A DNA stretch of 64,000 nt. Origin: Anisakis pegreffii. Its lineage: Eukaryota; Nematoda; Chromadorea; Rhabditida; Anisakidae. Positions 1 to 13,421 of the stretch are shown in pieces. The DNA is taken from the NCBI GenBank assembly GCA_035041965.1, contig JAPYMA010001982.1:22733-86732 (forward strand), given 5' to 3'. Every line of letters starts with the position of its first letter. Positions within the stretch are counted from its first letter, which is position 1. The position numbers were made by a program, and so were the translations under genes. The notes under the pieces were generated by a model. That model ran no database searches. It was not told where the DNA came from and worked only from the letters and a program-made list of their open reading frames with translations.

Positions 1-818
1 AATTTTACTAATTGTAAGGGTGTGGAGTGCAGAAGAAGCGAGCACACGGTCACATGCTTTTTTCAATACCATTCAGACATCCCAGAAAAAACTCGCCGAA
101 TTTGCAGTTCGAAATCTTATTTCGCTGCTCGTCGTGGCCAAATTCTTGCCTCATGCTGGATGGTTTGGTACGGTTCAGTGCAACGCCTTCAATTGAACCC
201 CTTTCACTGATTCGTTTAGAACGAAAGAATGAATTTAGAATTTAGAATTTATAATGAATTTAGAACCTGTACTTATCCCTCACTACAACACCCGCTGTTT
301 TGGATGAGAGATACGGAAGGGATCTTTCAAAAATTTTTAAGGAGTGCGAGTGAGGAAAAAAGCTTGCGAACCAATGATCTGAACCTACATGTTGCGCTTT
401 TTGTTAGTTAGCGGTCAGCGAAATTCGATGAACCAGAATGAAATTTGTTTTGTCGTGGCCACACTAAAGGTCAGTTTCATATCTATGACGATGATCATTC
501 CCTTGTTCCATTCCCTCAAAACGAAACCAACACAGAATTATCTCGTGAAAACAGCTTTATGCACATCATCATCCAAATCTGTTTACTGTTCCTATCAAAA
601 CGTTTCCCTTGATGTCACGCGAGCTATGCCACGTTTCCGTGACAATTTGCTGATAATATAAATGTTTAAATAACAGATCAGAAACCACTCGAAGCAGTTC
701 CGTAGAGCGATCCACTCCGTATAATAATAACAGTTATGGTATTGTTAACAGTAGTACTTATCGTTATAAGACAATAAGAAAATGTAGTCATGAGAAAAAT
801 ACACTTATTTAAAAAAGT
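1..818. other. No gene recognised
   Basis: Short overlapping frames only; none shows a protein-family motif or a consistent splice pattern. Confidence 0.6.
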
Positions 819-881
819 TATAATAATAATTATTATAGCAGTAATAATAATAGTAACAATAATAATAATAATAATAATAAC

Positions 882-928
<47 letters not shown>

Positions 929-1011
929 TAACAATAATAATAACAATAATCATAGTAATAATAATAACAATAATAATAATAGTGATATTAATAATAATCA
1001 TTAATAATAAT
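819..1011 (+). repeat. (TAA)n microsatellite with TAG/CAA interruptions
   Basis: Nearly 190 bp of TAA/ATA triplets. It produces Ile-only frames on both strands that are not genes. Confidence 0.95.
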
Positions 1012-1432
1012 TTTCATCAGCTTTTTCTTTAGTATTATTGGAAGAAGTTGTCCTGATAAAGCATTCTATGGGCATATCACTATCATAAGCAAGTATTACG
1101 CAAGATAACACTGATAAAAAGGCAAAGAATAGTTCACTGTGTTTATTTTGTGCATTCAACGAGAGCATGTGCGAGATGAAGGCGGCAGGAACGGACTGAT
1201 AATAACAGTGACGATGATAACAAGCATGCTTTGTATTGTTTATCACTCTTTATTGTATTTTTACCGGTGATTATTTGTTCATTATTATTGCTGTTACTAT
1301 TAGCGGTAATATAACAGTACTGAGAAAAGAGTGGTATCAAAAAACTGAAGTGAGAATAATTTTAGGTCTGAGAATTGCGATCAACTAATAAGGTTTTTGT
1401 CATTTACTATTAAAGAGATTCTCAATGAAGTT

Positions 1433-1580
1433 ATCATGTGAACGAAATGTCGCGTAAACTATCACGTAAACGTGTTATCACGTAACTAAACAATCACGTG
1501 AATGAATTATCACGTAAATTATCAGGATTATCACGTCAACGAATCTGTTTTCTTTCGGTCACGTCTCTTATCACGAATCT
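1433..1580 (+). repeat. Cluster of ATCACGT words
   Basis: ATCACGT(A/G) or close variants occur about eight times in 150 bp with irregular spacing (ATCATGTGAACG, TATCACGTAAACG, ATCACGTGAATG, TTATCACGTCAACG). Confidence 0.65.
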
Positions 1581-2577
1581 GTTTTCCCCAAAATGTGCAT
1601 GTCACTTCTATCCTGGACTTTACAAATCCTTGCTTTTCCTCCGTATACGTCCGAATGTTCACATAAGTGGGTCATCGTATCATTGTTTTGCTCTTTTCAA
1701 CGGATGTTTCTCATTCGCAACATCAATCATTTTGTGCCTGTCGTTGTCCGTGTGTTAACACGACCATTCACCTTTTCAACTGTGCATTGTATCGGCTACC
1801 TGTTTGATAGGGCATGTTGTTTTAACATTTAAAAGAAAATGAAGTAAACGGTAATAATAAGACTATCAATAGTGATAATTATAATCAGGATTATCATTAT
1901 CATAATGAGACCTTGATGTTAATAGTGCTGAAGAAACTGATAAATTAACGAGAGTGATAAGTTTTTTGTTCGAAAATATCCGTCTCTTCATGCACTTCAC
2001 TCGCTTCGGATGTGTTTATGATTTAACTAACGAACTAAGAAATGTTTCGAGTCGATTTGAGTTGAAATTTCGAGAATTGAAGAAGAAAATTGCCAAAACA
2101 GTGTAAACAAGTTTGTGTGTCATTCCGATTCTTCAAATCTATTTTTCGAATTCGATCACTTCGAAGTGTGAAAGAAATTTTAATTTTAATTTGATTGATG
2201 GAAGCAACGAACACGTATGTTCACATTTATGCGACCAATATGAGCGCAGGGGGTAATTTCACTTATTTTTAGTCGTTTGTTGATTTAAGGAAGCAATAAA
2301 TTCATTGCAAGCTAACATCTCGATGTGCTCACTTGCAATTCAATTACTCTAATCAATCATACCAGTCATGCAACTAGACCACTGCACTTTCAGCATCACT
2401 ATGCTCTCAAAAAACCACTTGAGCACCTCATTGTCCCGGTTAACGCGAAAAACCGTTCGGCGTAAACCGATGATGATGTGAATGGAGCCAAGGGAGTACG
2501 TGAACAAGTTTGAAATGCTTCTGGTCACGATACTGATTGTGAGGTGGTGCTGATCGTGAGCTTTGAGAGATATTCGG

Positions 2578-2758
2578 CTACGATTAATTATGCAAAATAT
2601 TCATGGCAACTAGTTAATTACTCGGTTGTGTTCGTTTGGCTTGCTCGCCTAGCCAGCCGGGTGGCGTAAATTGAGGCTAAAACAATGTGCGCGGAAACGT
2701 GAGCATTGTGGCCAGCAACGTTACAAACGTTTGACATCCTGGCCAATCCAGGTAATCG
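2578..2758 (-). repeat. TAGCCAGC-family dispersed repeat, copy 1
   Basis: Shares TTAATTACTCGGTTGTG, CGCCTAGCCAGC, GAGGCTAAAACA and CATTGTGGCCAGCAACGTTA with five other places in the window. Confidence 0.8.
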
Positions 2759-5584
2759 AACGTGCAAAAAAAGCATCGCAAACAGAGAAACTCGTCTTTT
2801 TCATGAAGTCATAAGACTGATATTACCGCCTTTAAAACCAGTCATTGAGAAAAAAGGTCATAAACCTTTGAATGCACATGTACAATCGTTTGCAAAGTCT
2901 TGATTTCGGCTTTGTTTACTGACTGTTTCGCATGAAATTTCAGCGTTGACCTTGATTTTTCATTCAGCCCCATACGGATGATGCGTTTGAATTTTGACAT
3001 CTCTGACTGCTTGAAATGTTTACGAACGCTGAAATTCAGAAAACTGCAAACATATAAGGACAAAAACCACCGAACGAACATTTTTTGCTGCTGTGTAGAG
3101 CAAAGTGGAACGTAACATAGCCGTTTCACACGAAAATGTCTTTTTCCCTGATGTGCATTTGATCTTGACATTCACATATTTATCATCAGTTTTTTGACTA
3201 GACAATTGCCATGGTTGAATAATGCTTATCGCTGAATAATTCGTGTCGCTGAGTACTTATTATCAGTCTTACGCATCGACATCAGCTCTGACTGGGATTC
3301 GCGGTGATATATTCCGTGGCTGAATTCGAATTCTTATTTCAAGCCACCGGGATTACGTGACTCACATTCCCGTCCAAAATTACATCAAAATCCTTCAGTC
3401 TTGGAAGTGTAAAATCACTGAGAACATCTTCGCTGATAGAGTACTCCTGAGGAGTGCATACTCCAGCGCAATTATTTAGTGCAACAATCGTTATCAGCCC
3501 ATAACGAGTTCTTTACTGTACTTGAGACGTAGTCAGCTGGTGGGAATAGGTCTTTTCTGGCTTCCTCATTTGTTTCTTTCAAACTGGTTCTACGCTCTTC
3601 CTCGGCAGTTGATAACCTTCAAAATAAGTTGATCAGTCGCAATATTTGCTTCTCCTAAACGTTCCGGATTGTCCAGAAACGAGAATTTCTTTCTGATGAG
3701 GCACACGATCGGCATATTCGATGACACAATGATCGCAACTGATTGGTGATGGTGTATTCATCAGTGATTAGTGGCCATTGAAAGTGGTATAAATAGCGAA
3801 TTTCAGCAAAGAATCCTTCTATATGTTCAGTTTGTTCGGTTGGATTTTTTTTGCGGTGTTTCTTTTGTTGTCGTAGCGGTGGTATTCAGTAATGTTTGTT
3901 CAGCGATTAATATGCTCAATTCTTGAGAACACCCAACCGAGGACATTTTATCATTCGACATTTATGCCGCCCGAGCCATATTGATCGAGCATGCAGTGAT
4001 ATATATTCCTCTGGACTATTTGTTGCTTCAATCATCCAGCAGTCCGGATATTGAACTCACGATTTATTGAAATCCTAGATGATTCTTCAAAGTAGTTTCG
4101 TAGATAATTCCTCAAAGTTTAAAATAAATCAATCATCGCCATTATCATATTAATCCCCGTCAAGTAATTCCATTAGCGGACTCATGGTCAATAGTGTAGT
4201 CATTATAAACCATAACGATCCATTGCTTCAGGTTTTTTTTCCAAATTATTGGTCATGTTAGTTGATCAACGAAAAGCAAAAGGAGCTAGAACTGAGCATC
4301 AGAGGGTAGATATCACTATGTCATCATTGTAAATCGAAGCCGATCCTCCACAAATCCTACTGATCAGTCCTCAATCTCAAGCTTAAGCTTGAATTTAAGC
4401 CGAAGCAATCACTGAATTGTACTCAAAGAAGATAGCACTTAAATCAAATAGAAATGTTTGAGCAATGGGCCGATAGTGTACTGGTGTAACGATGCTGGGC
4501 TTTGACAATTCGACGATCTGTTCAGAAGGTGTGAGTTTGATTCAGAACGCGTCAGTCCAACATCTTTGACAAAGTTTGATCTCATTCGAGAGATAATCAA
4601 GAGGGCTTAGTTGTGACACTATTACCATTTTAGAAAACTTCACTGTTGTCGAATTTTCCAAGTGCCCCCGAATCTAAAGCGCAGGGATTATTCGAACTAG
4701 ATGACTCTAAATCAAAATCAAAATTATTGTTCTGCAACAATAACGAATTGACATTATGGCAACACCAAAAGAAATATTCATACTCATAAATAGTCATATC
4801 CATTGAATACTCAATACTCATTGAAAAAACGCCCATAAAATGAGCAGTTGAATATCGTTTGCTGTCTCAACTAATCCCAATTCTTTCACTTCATAATCCC
4901 GCCCGCCGTTCGAGTGAAACTGATCAGCCCTGTATTATCATAATTATCTGAATTGTGTACTGCAGTGTCTAGCATTCTGTTCATTCAGCAAACATCATTA
5001 ACATATTACTCATTCATCAGTATCAATGACTTTAGTAATTGTTCCATTTTTTGTCACGTCAATCGGTCGATTCCCGAAAATTGAAACACTCATCCATCGC
5101 AAACACTAGAGCAACAGAAAGATTCTCAAGAGAGAACTGACGAGTGATATTGGTGACAGAATGATGTCGAAAGTGACACCGTCAAAGCCGTTAAAAAAAA
5201 CACGATCTAATGAATAAATTCAAGTGTGAACGACAACGCCATTGCTTTCGGCATTGTCGCTGTCACTCTCACTTTCATACAACAGAAATTTGAAATCAGT
5301 GATCGCAAAACTGGTTTTGAGCGATTTGTCGTTACGGTTGAGTGTTTTGTGGAATTTGAATGTCTCATCTGAAACGTTATTCTTGATGTTCATTGATAGA
5401 ATGCCTGATTAGTTTGTAAACAGACTTAGAAGATCGCATAAAGTAGACCGTTTCGGTGAGCCCAAATTACGTTGGTTGAGGCCAACGCTGCGGCGGGTAA
5501 TTCCATCGTTTGGTTGCTTGTCCATCCTATGAATCTCATATCTCCAATTGCTTTAATTTTCACCCATCATCGTCAGTGATTCGT

Positions 5585-5654
5585 TTAGGTTTGAGTGATA
5601 AGTTATCATTTGATAAGTTATAAATTCGATTAGGTTTGAGTGATAAGTTATCAT
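5585..5654 (+). repeat. 25-bp direct duplication
   Basis: TTAGGTTTGAGTGATAAGTT followed by ATCAT appears twice, 45 bp apart, with a partial TGATAAGTTAT between. Confidence 0.85.
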
Positions 5655-8122
5655 AAAGTCTGGTGAGAGTGCAGTGCTTGGGGATTTTTTGAAAGGCATC
5701 TGATGATGCTGAATAAAGATCTGACACTCTCGGACATTTGAAGAACTGATGCTATGAACGTTTGAAATATTCATATTCGTATCAGATGTGTGGCTATTGA
5801 ATAATATTTGTTGGTAGCGTAGGCTTTACGGGAATAGATACATAGTTTGATCTCTGAACTGCTGTCTCCTCATGAGAACGTCGATGAATTGCACAAATGA
5901 CATTCCTCACCGGCTTATAGTATGTTCATTTGAACGAAGCATTTGCCAAAATTCACTCGTGTACATGCATCAGTGATGTTGTTTTAATTTAAATTAAACT
6001 CTTGAATCTGTAACCGTCTAGAGAGTAAAACAGAATATTTGGTTATTTTGCTGACATTTTGCAGTGTTGACATTGAAGTGAATTGTTCAAAAGTTCAAAA
6101 GGCCATTGAAGGCTGCGAAAGCTGATTAATTGCAAGACCGGCTTAGATGATTTATGATCACATATAATAGTGCAAGCAAGAGAAAGGACAACATCTTCTG
6201 AGACAACTGAAAATGCCCGTTGTGCCCTTATAATTCGTCAACAACGACTCTGTCGGTTCGTCTGCTATCGAACCGGTTTTCAATCAGTTTAATGAAATAA
6301 TCATCTGTTATGTTTCAAATTGTAAGCACGCATGCATGGTGGTTGTTTGTTCAATGAGATTATCAGCGATTTTTTGAGCGGTCATGGAGAGTTGTTGCTT
6401 TCTGCTTCATTGGTGCTCAATTCGAATGAATCACGCTGTTGACATAGCTGTCGGGCAGAATTTTTTTTTTGGCTGCTAATATTGATTTTCAGTGTTTTTG
6501 TTCGATATGATTTCAACCAATAACGAATTTCATTCATAAGCCGCTTACATCGTTGACATTCCCAAATCGCGTTCACTGTTTCGTATCGGATCGCATGAAG
6601 CTATTTTCATTGTATTTAGCAGTCATTCGGGCACTTCGGCTGCTTTATACTCCACACTCAAATACCTGTTGATTGAATGCTCATTTCCAAATCTATCAAT
6701 CATTACTATGGAGTCCTTGAAACATCATTTGTTACATTCGTTCACTTCCGCTGTTAGTTCATATTAAGACTTTCATTGCCAGCAATATTTCGGTTGACAT
6801 TAATTCCATTCATATTATTTCTCATATCACGCTCAGCCGCATGATTAGTATAGCTTTGCAATCAGCGATATAATCAAAGGCATTACGATCGATTGATCTT
6901 ATCAGATCACCAATCACCAGTGTTATTCAGTTTATTGTTTTGATTTTCGCTGTAAATGCGGATATTCATGCCATTCGCCTTCATATGACCAATATGATGC
7001 CTTGTTGACAACAATTTCTTAACAGACCTATTCTCAATATCAATGCCCGTATATCCTATTCATTATCGGCAAATCTTGTCGGATCTGTGAACGAATTACA
7101 GATTTTGTATCGTGCATTTGAAGTTTATTGATTCCATTCGGAAGTTGCTTCCATTCAAGAAATATTTAATTTTGCTTAATATGAAAAAGCAGTCTTTCAC
7201 TTGATCAGTAGTATGGCCACAATAATACACGTAAACGCTAGCGACAAAAGCACCAATCAGACAAGATGCTGATTGTGAGAGCGATCAGCGAAGGGACAGT
7301 TCAGTGACCGTGCAGAATTAACAGATCGCAATGACTCTTGCAGCGAGATAAAAAGTAATCCGGTCAAAGAGAAGCATTGAAATAAACACGTGCGCAATAG
7401 GATATCTCATTATTCCTGATCCGTATCACTAAACTGTTCCCCTATTATTACCGGTGATATCATTAGCACGCAATTTAACGATGTATATTTCCGCAATATG
7501 ACGTTAATTTAGCTGCGATTATGCTATTTTCAGCTCTGTCTCGTCTTCATGTCTATCATTTTATTATTTCGATTATTATTCTAACTGGTAATGTCTTGCA
7601 TTATCACAATATTTACTGGTATCCATGCGATTAGCATTACTCGTGCTAGTTGTTACAGTCATTATTAGTGGTGTTTGATCAATTCAATGATTTGTAGTGT
7701 TTATCACTTATTCCCATCAAATTCTCTATTGTTATTATATTAGTTCTGATCCATTCATAATGATATCAGTGTTGGTTTCATTGCTGTTTTCATTCTTCAG
7801 AGCAATTAGATCCTGAATTTCCACTTGTGAACTGCATCGCCTGTGCTATGTCGACTTTGTCTCAAGCATGAACCTGAAGTCTTAAAATTAGTTGCGGTCG
7901 AATGTTTCCCATAATCCAGAGTTCGGGTCGGGGGTTTAAACTTTCACTCGATATAAGCATCACAGTGGATGATGTAGGCCAGTCCGTTTAACGATTCAAA
8001 AACAGCTTGAAATGAGCTGATAACGAGATTATTGGGGCAAAATTGGAGACGATCGGCGAAAACTAAGAGGAATATCACATGTTGTCGTCAAATTGGGATC
8101 GTAGAAAATCGATCATGTGATC

Positions 8123-8167
8123 AATTGTGATCATAATTGATCACAATTCTGATCAGCTGATCAGAAT
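8123..8167. repeat. Two adjacent GATC-rich palindromes
   Basis: 8123-8133 and 8138-8148 are perfect inverted 11-mers around TAAT. The overlapping 8146-8167 is a perfect 22-bp palindrome centred on CAGCTG. More TGATCA words flank them. Confidence 0.85.
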
Positions 8168-9002
8168 CAATCTGGGATCGATCATCGTACAGTCCACCAT
8201 GGATAAAGGCGAGTAAGCACACGGTGATAGGAAACGCAAGATGAAGTGATCAGAACGAAGTGACTAGATAAAACGAAAGAGCAGACAGACAGAATTCCCA
8301 TTTAAAGCATGCAACTGAAAATTTTTTTGCGCCCATCATTCGATCCGCTCTAGACTGTAATTTAAGTGGAATTCATTCCGGTTCAAAGCGAACACTGCCA
8401 TCAAGCTTCTGATCTTCTTTAAGACGGTTTCTCGTCAGCAATAACAAGTAGTTTGATGGTGTCAGCAAGAAATTCTCGGCAGACGTAAGCACAAGCACAA
8501 AAAACTTAGTGGTGGTCGCATCAAAGCACACTGCAGCAAACAAATTCCTGATAAACAGTTTTCATTCAATAACAATCAAACGACGACTAGATGTGAATTT
8601 GGAGTGCGGGAGAAAGTTATACGTTATCATCAGCCGTGATAATATGATTCTTATCACTTTTTATCAAAAGATGATATTCAGCTTTTTTTGTGTAATCGTG
8701 ACGAGATGACAACAGATGCGAGATCAGGTGCTAATAAGGACAAGGTGATTACAGTTCATAAGCTCAGCATTTGCACTGTGTTTACGAAGCGTTCATTGAA
8801 TTGCGCAATGTGTTTTCTTTAATTTACAAAATTATCGCCTTATAATTAGATGAGAGTATCACTCACACACAAACACATAAATTATCAAACTCACTTCTGT
8901 CTGCATCTGCTGTAAATATTTTCAAACCCAAAAAGATGAAAAATTCAAAGCTGTTTTCGGAGAACACAGCTTGTACAAGGTTGCAGTTATTTGCTAAATT
9001 TA

Positions 9003-9140
9003 TTGGCCTGTTCGCCTAGCCAGCGGGGTGGCTACAATCAAGGCTAAAACAGTGCGAACGGAAACATTGCGAGCATTGTGGCCAGCGACGTTATAAACGT
9101 TTGATAGCCTGCTTGCCAATCGAGGTAATCGAGGTAATTG
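9003..9140 (-). repeat. TAGCCAGC-family dispersed repeat, copy 2 (partial)
   Basis: Keeps the half with CGCCTAGCCAGCGGGGTGGC to the end-like CAATCGAGGTAATCG; the AT-rich half is missing. Confidence 0.8.
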
Positions 9141-10404
9141 ACGTGTTATGAGGGAAGAGTATAAATTGAGCGAAGACAACTCTTTTTGATCATTTGCATT
9201 TGCACTTTCAGCCGCAAATTTGCCTTTTTCGTTCCAAATTTTTGCCACGTTCTTTCCGAACAATGGACTGACTAATTTTGGACAAAAGCTAGCAATTTTC
9301 AGCTAGCAATTCAAAGCCAGAACTAGTAGTGCTTCGAATGTATGTGAACGAATCGATGTTTCAAGTGAGCCAACATTATTTGGCTGATGCGCATTACTTC
9401 TTTGTAACTAACCACTTTCCCTCAATGTGCCTAGTTTCCATTGCCGTAGACAATTTCGGATAATTTTGAAGTGGTGGTCAAATAACACTTGGAGTGAGCA
9501 TTTTGTTAGTGCTCTGATTGAGCGATTGCATTCGGTGAGACTTCGTAATCGAGAATTTCTGCGTCCTTATGAAAAAGATGCTCACATCAACTACCTATTG
9601 TTTCATTGAGTTCAATAAACATTTCTACATGATTACTTCACCCTTGAACATTGATTGGTTTTGTCGTATAAACCCACTTTTACTAATATTTCCCTCAGAG
9701 AGTATTCCGTGATGAGTATTTTGAAATCCAATCGTGAATGGAATTGTGCTGAGCAGTCGGAACGATGCTAGAAATGCAAATTTCTTTACATCTTATCGAT
9801 TCTTAGTTAGCTAATGATCAGTTCAAATCGCGGAATATTATAGACTGATCGTGAGATGTTTTGAGGCATCGCTCACGATTGAAAGTGTTCATTGTTAGCA
9901 AAGCACGTCGGCTTCGCAGATTATGGTTCCCCTATAGTTGAGTTAGATTTGGCTGCAATCTGCCTTGACATCATCTGAATCCGTGATTGTCAAGATTTGT
10001 TCAAGCACAGCTCAGATTCCAAATTTGGAGTGGCATTTCTGGTGATGTCGTTTTGATCAGAAAGTCTCTGACTGAGCGCGAGTGCGATCCTTCTTAAAGA
10101 TTGATTTCGGTTGTCCTCTTCTCTCCTTTTGGTTCGGTTTCCATATTATCTTGCTCAATTGTGAACTGGACACAGTCATTTGCATCTTCTCATCTCTCGA
10201 TTTGTCCTCTTTAAAGTAACTTCGAGAACGTATTGGCTACAAACGCAATCAATCATTCCTTTCCCACATGCTCAACAAGTTTTCAGTGTTCACTGAACAA
10301 AACTAATGATGAGCAATTTATGATCCATAGCATTTTGTAGTTCTTTTGCAATGTAATTGATTGAGAGTAAGTTGATTGATTGAGTAAAATGATTTAAACA
10401 AAAT

Positions 10405-10470
10405 GAGTATGATCGGGTGAATTGAGTATGATCGGGTGAATTGAGTATGATCTGAGTAATTGAGTAATTA
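10405..10470 (+). repeat. 19-bp tandem repeat
   Basis: GAGTATGATCGGGTGAATT is repeated at 10405 and 10424, with a degraded third copy and GAGTAATT words after it. Confidence 0.8.
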
Positions 10471-10786
10471 AACTGTTATTGTAAAGTAATTCAAAGTAAG
10501 TTCTACTAATCGTTGTAACCCTGCCTGCTCATCGGACAGTAGCACTGTCAACGAACAAATGATAAAACTCGTTCTTACGAGTTCTTTTCAGCATCGATAT
10601 GTTGTGCTCTATCAGCGATATTGCACTTGACTTCCTGATTGAAAAATGAATCGTGAGAAGAACGCGAAAATCAGGTGTGTAATTGAGTTGAGTTGACTTG
10701 ATTAGACTGGTAATGCCCACAAGTTCGGGACCGTCAGATCAACAATCGAGTATAGAATTTCATGGAGATACCAAGTTAGTGGGTAG

Positions 10787-10850
10787 GTATGCTTTTGCGT
10801 TTCTCGTATGAAGATTTCAAAATGTTGTAACTTTCTTCAAAGTCAACTTT
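10787..10850 (+). repeat. Short dispersed repeat shared with 39424-39485
   Basis: GCTTTTGCGTTTCTCGTATG and TTTCAAAATGTT recur at 39430 with few changes. Confidence 0.65.
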
Positions 10851-10937
10851 TCTATTGGAAATAAGCACCATTGCAAGCGATACAGATCTGTCGTAATGAT
10901 ACAATATGGTATGTTCCTTTGCACAATATGGTATGTT

Positions 10938-11032
10938 CCCTAGAAATCATTGGGCAATATGGGAGAGCAGCCCAAAACCTCTGTGCTTGTCAGATCAATA
11001 ATCCAAGTTCGAATTTCATGAAGACACATGAT
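10938..11032 (-). repeat. AATCAGC-family fragment
   Basis: Contains the GGGAGAGCAGCCCAAAACC to CATGAAGACACATGATT part of the family only. Confidence 0.7.
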
Positions 11033-11060
11033 TTTTTTTTCGGATTAATTTCGGACGGAC

Positions 11061-11120
11061 GCGATCTGACGCGATCTGACGTGATCTGACGCGATTTTCG
11101 GAATTTCGGAATTTCGGACG
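11061..11120 (+). repeat. 10-bp tandem repeat GCGATCTGAC
   Basis: Four units in a row (one with GTGATCTGAC), followed by tandem GAATTTCG units. It directly follows an AATCAGC-family fragment. Confidence 0.85.
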
Positions 11121-11306
11121 CGATCTGCGGAAGCGATCAATTACGGTCAATTAAGATCAATTAAGATGTTGTATTATTATTATTGTATTATCAACTGAGT
11201 ATTTGAGTATTGTTTCAAGTGAGTATCAAGTAAGTATTAACTGAGTATTTTTTGCTTCGCTGTTTTATTATTAAGATCAATTAAGCGATCAATTCAGGAT
11301 CAATTG

Positions 11307-11342
11307 AGATATTATCGAAACGTTATCGTTTCGATAATATCT
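11307..11342. repeat. Perfect 16-bp inverted repeat (hairpin)
   Basis: AGATATTATCGAAACG and its exact reverse complement are separated by TTAT. GATCAATTAAG words lie upstream. No U-tract or gene suggests a terminator. Confidence 0.85.
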
Positions 11343-11579
11343 TAATTTCCAAACTTATTCATCACCTGGAAACCAACTCTTCTCCAGATGATTTTAAGCG
11401 ATAAGATTGTTTGCAAAACTGAAACTCACTTGCTGAACGATGAAGAAACTATTGATAAATGAATGTGTTATTGTTGATAATGCGTAATGTAAACTCGTGA
11501 TGTTATGCAGTTGCTTATCACATCAATGAATTGTTGATTCTGCAGAAGAAAAATCGCCTCTGCAAGAGCTAAAGTGGTG

Positions 11580-11832
11580 CGATTAATTTATTTAATCAGC
11601 AAATCAAACTCATTACGAGTTTATGCCTCTCTGTTATCACCAATATCACTAATATCACATTCTTCCTTCGTTGGCATTCTTCTTTCCGCGCAGCTAACGA
11701 TAATAGCGTTTGGAATCATGTGTCTTCATGAAATTCGAACTTGGATTATTGATTTGGCAAGCACAGAGGTTTTGGGCTGCTCTCCCATATTACCCAATGA
11801 TTTCTAGGGAGAGGGACTCGAAAGGAGCCCGG
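11580..11832 (+). repeat. AATCAGC-family dispersed repeat, full copy
   Basis: About 250 bp from TTTAATCAGCAAATCAAACTC through AACGATAATAGCGTTTGGAA to AGGGAGAGGGACTCGAAAGG. The same unit recurs at 14434 and, inverted, at 38853 and 52862. Confidence 0.85.
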
Positions 11833-13421
11833 AAATGCATTCCGATGATCGATTGAACACTTGGTGCGATTAATACTCAACGAAATTCTTGCATAATATC
11901 CTCAATATTGCGAGTAGTCCTAAGCACTTAGTTCACCAGCACAGCGGCCTTGGCTTGCAGCAGCTAACCTTTGCTCAATGAAATTGTTCTGTGCACTGCA
12001 TAAACAAAAGCCTAAACCAAAAGAAAAGCAACAGCCAAGCAGCTGAAAATACTAAGAGTTGCAAAAACGATAAGAATGTGCTGAATTTCCCCTGCTCAAA
12101 AAGCAGTGCGTTGCGAATCGGAACTCAAGGCGATGAATTTAGGTCTAAATGCCAACAAAATCACAGTTTTCCTAGAATTTTTAGTTGGGCAAATGATCAT
12201 TTTAGCAATGTAACCGAAGAAAAACACTCGTTTAAGTCACAGAAGCTTAATGTTTTGGAAAAAATGCATTCAAATGCTTTTCATTCGAGCTTGATAGTGG
12301 AAATTTGCAGACGAATCATCGTTTCAGCACGATAGCGATGATAAAATTGATTAGAACTGCAACGAAATTGCAGTGAATGCAAATGTCACGATTGAATAAT
12401 AGCAATTGTTCTCGTAATATAACGTAGTTTCATTAATTTTCTACGTATCATTTTACTATTGATCAGCAAAAATTTGTTAAAGTGATCGCAACAAACGAAA
12501 GAGAACGGATATGGATGCCAATCTCTAGGTGAGTATAAATTGCAGTCACAATCAGAGGCACCTTCAAAACGGTGCTGAAATCATTCAATAAAATTCTTTT
12601 GTTGCCAGTTAACCATATGATTTAACGATCCTTCCGGCTAGACGGAATGGTCAACCTCGAGGAGAGAAGCAATCTGTTGCCTTAGTCCAATTCTTATTAT
12701 GTGTTTTCCTCAAGTTTCATTTCAAACGCTCAGATAATTGATTGTGAAAAGGATTCAATTCAGTCGTTATCACATCCGCAAAAATTTCTTCATTTATGAC
12801 TTTGCTTGGCGAATATCTTTCTTAATTGCCTGCTTTTAAAATGTAATCTTATCATTACCAGTGATTACTACGAGTGGATTACTTCAAGTTTACTAGGATT
12901 AACGACATCTAATACAGCTGTGTTCTCAATCTTTTTTGCCACGTAGACCTCCTAGGGAATTTCAAGATGCCTTCGAACCCCCTACCTTATCTCGCACTAC
13001 CTCCCGCATCCCCCACTTACCCTCCCCTCACCCTACCCTCTCTCGGACCCCTAGCATACCTCCCGCGGTCCAGGTATTTCTGTTTGAGAAACTCTGCTTT
13101 AATACAGTCTGTATCGAGCTCGAGCCTATTTGATTCGAGTGTCATTCGAGTGGTTTGCTAATGACACAACTATAGCACCATATTTTTCATTTCTTCGTTG
13201 TTTATCGTTTCCTTGCCCACTCAAATGTTGTTTGCGATATTGTTAATGTTTTGTATTGGAATGTTGATTTATATATCTGTAAATAAAGAGGCGACTTGAT
13301 GTGCACACCGTCACGGTTAATATGATAAAGGCAAACGCCACTTACGAAACCGATAAGGAACGAGTGAATTTGAATTTAAAAAATTCACGATCTGCATTGT
13401 TTTGATGTGGTTTGTTTACAG

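Larger units (their letters stand above)
1581..9002. other. Intergenic or unrecognised sequence
   Basis: Apart from the repeats listed, no exon chain was found on either strand. Small exons of a poorly conserved gene could be missed. Confidence 0.55.
9141..13421. other. Intergenic, repeat-rich; possible 5' region of the membrane-protein gene
   Basis: No supported exon. A CCT/CCC-rich stretch at 12940-13070 reads Pro-rich in two frames and is probably low-complexity DNA. Upstream exons or promoter of the gene starting at 13422 could lie here. Confidence 0.5.

Noticed and set aside
678..1032. Long Ile-rich frames on both strands
   Set aside because: They are translations of the (TAA)n microsatellite.
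11307..11342. Bacterial-type terminator
   Set aside because: No U-tract and no gene nearby, and the genes in the window are clearly eukaryotic.
12936..13161. Pro-rich overlapping frames
   Set aside because: CCT/CCC-rich low-complexity DNA gives Pro-rich peptides in two frames; no splice support or domain.
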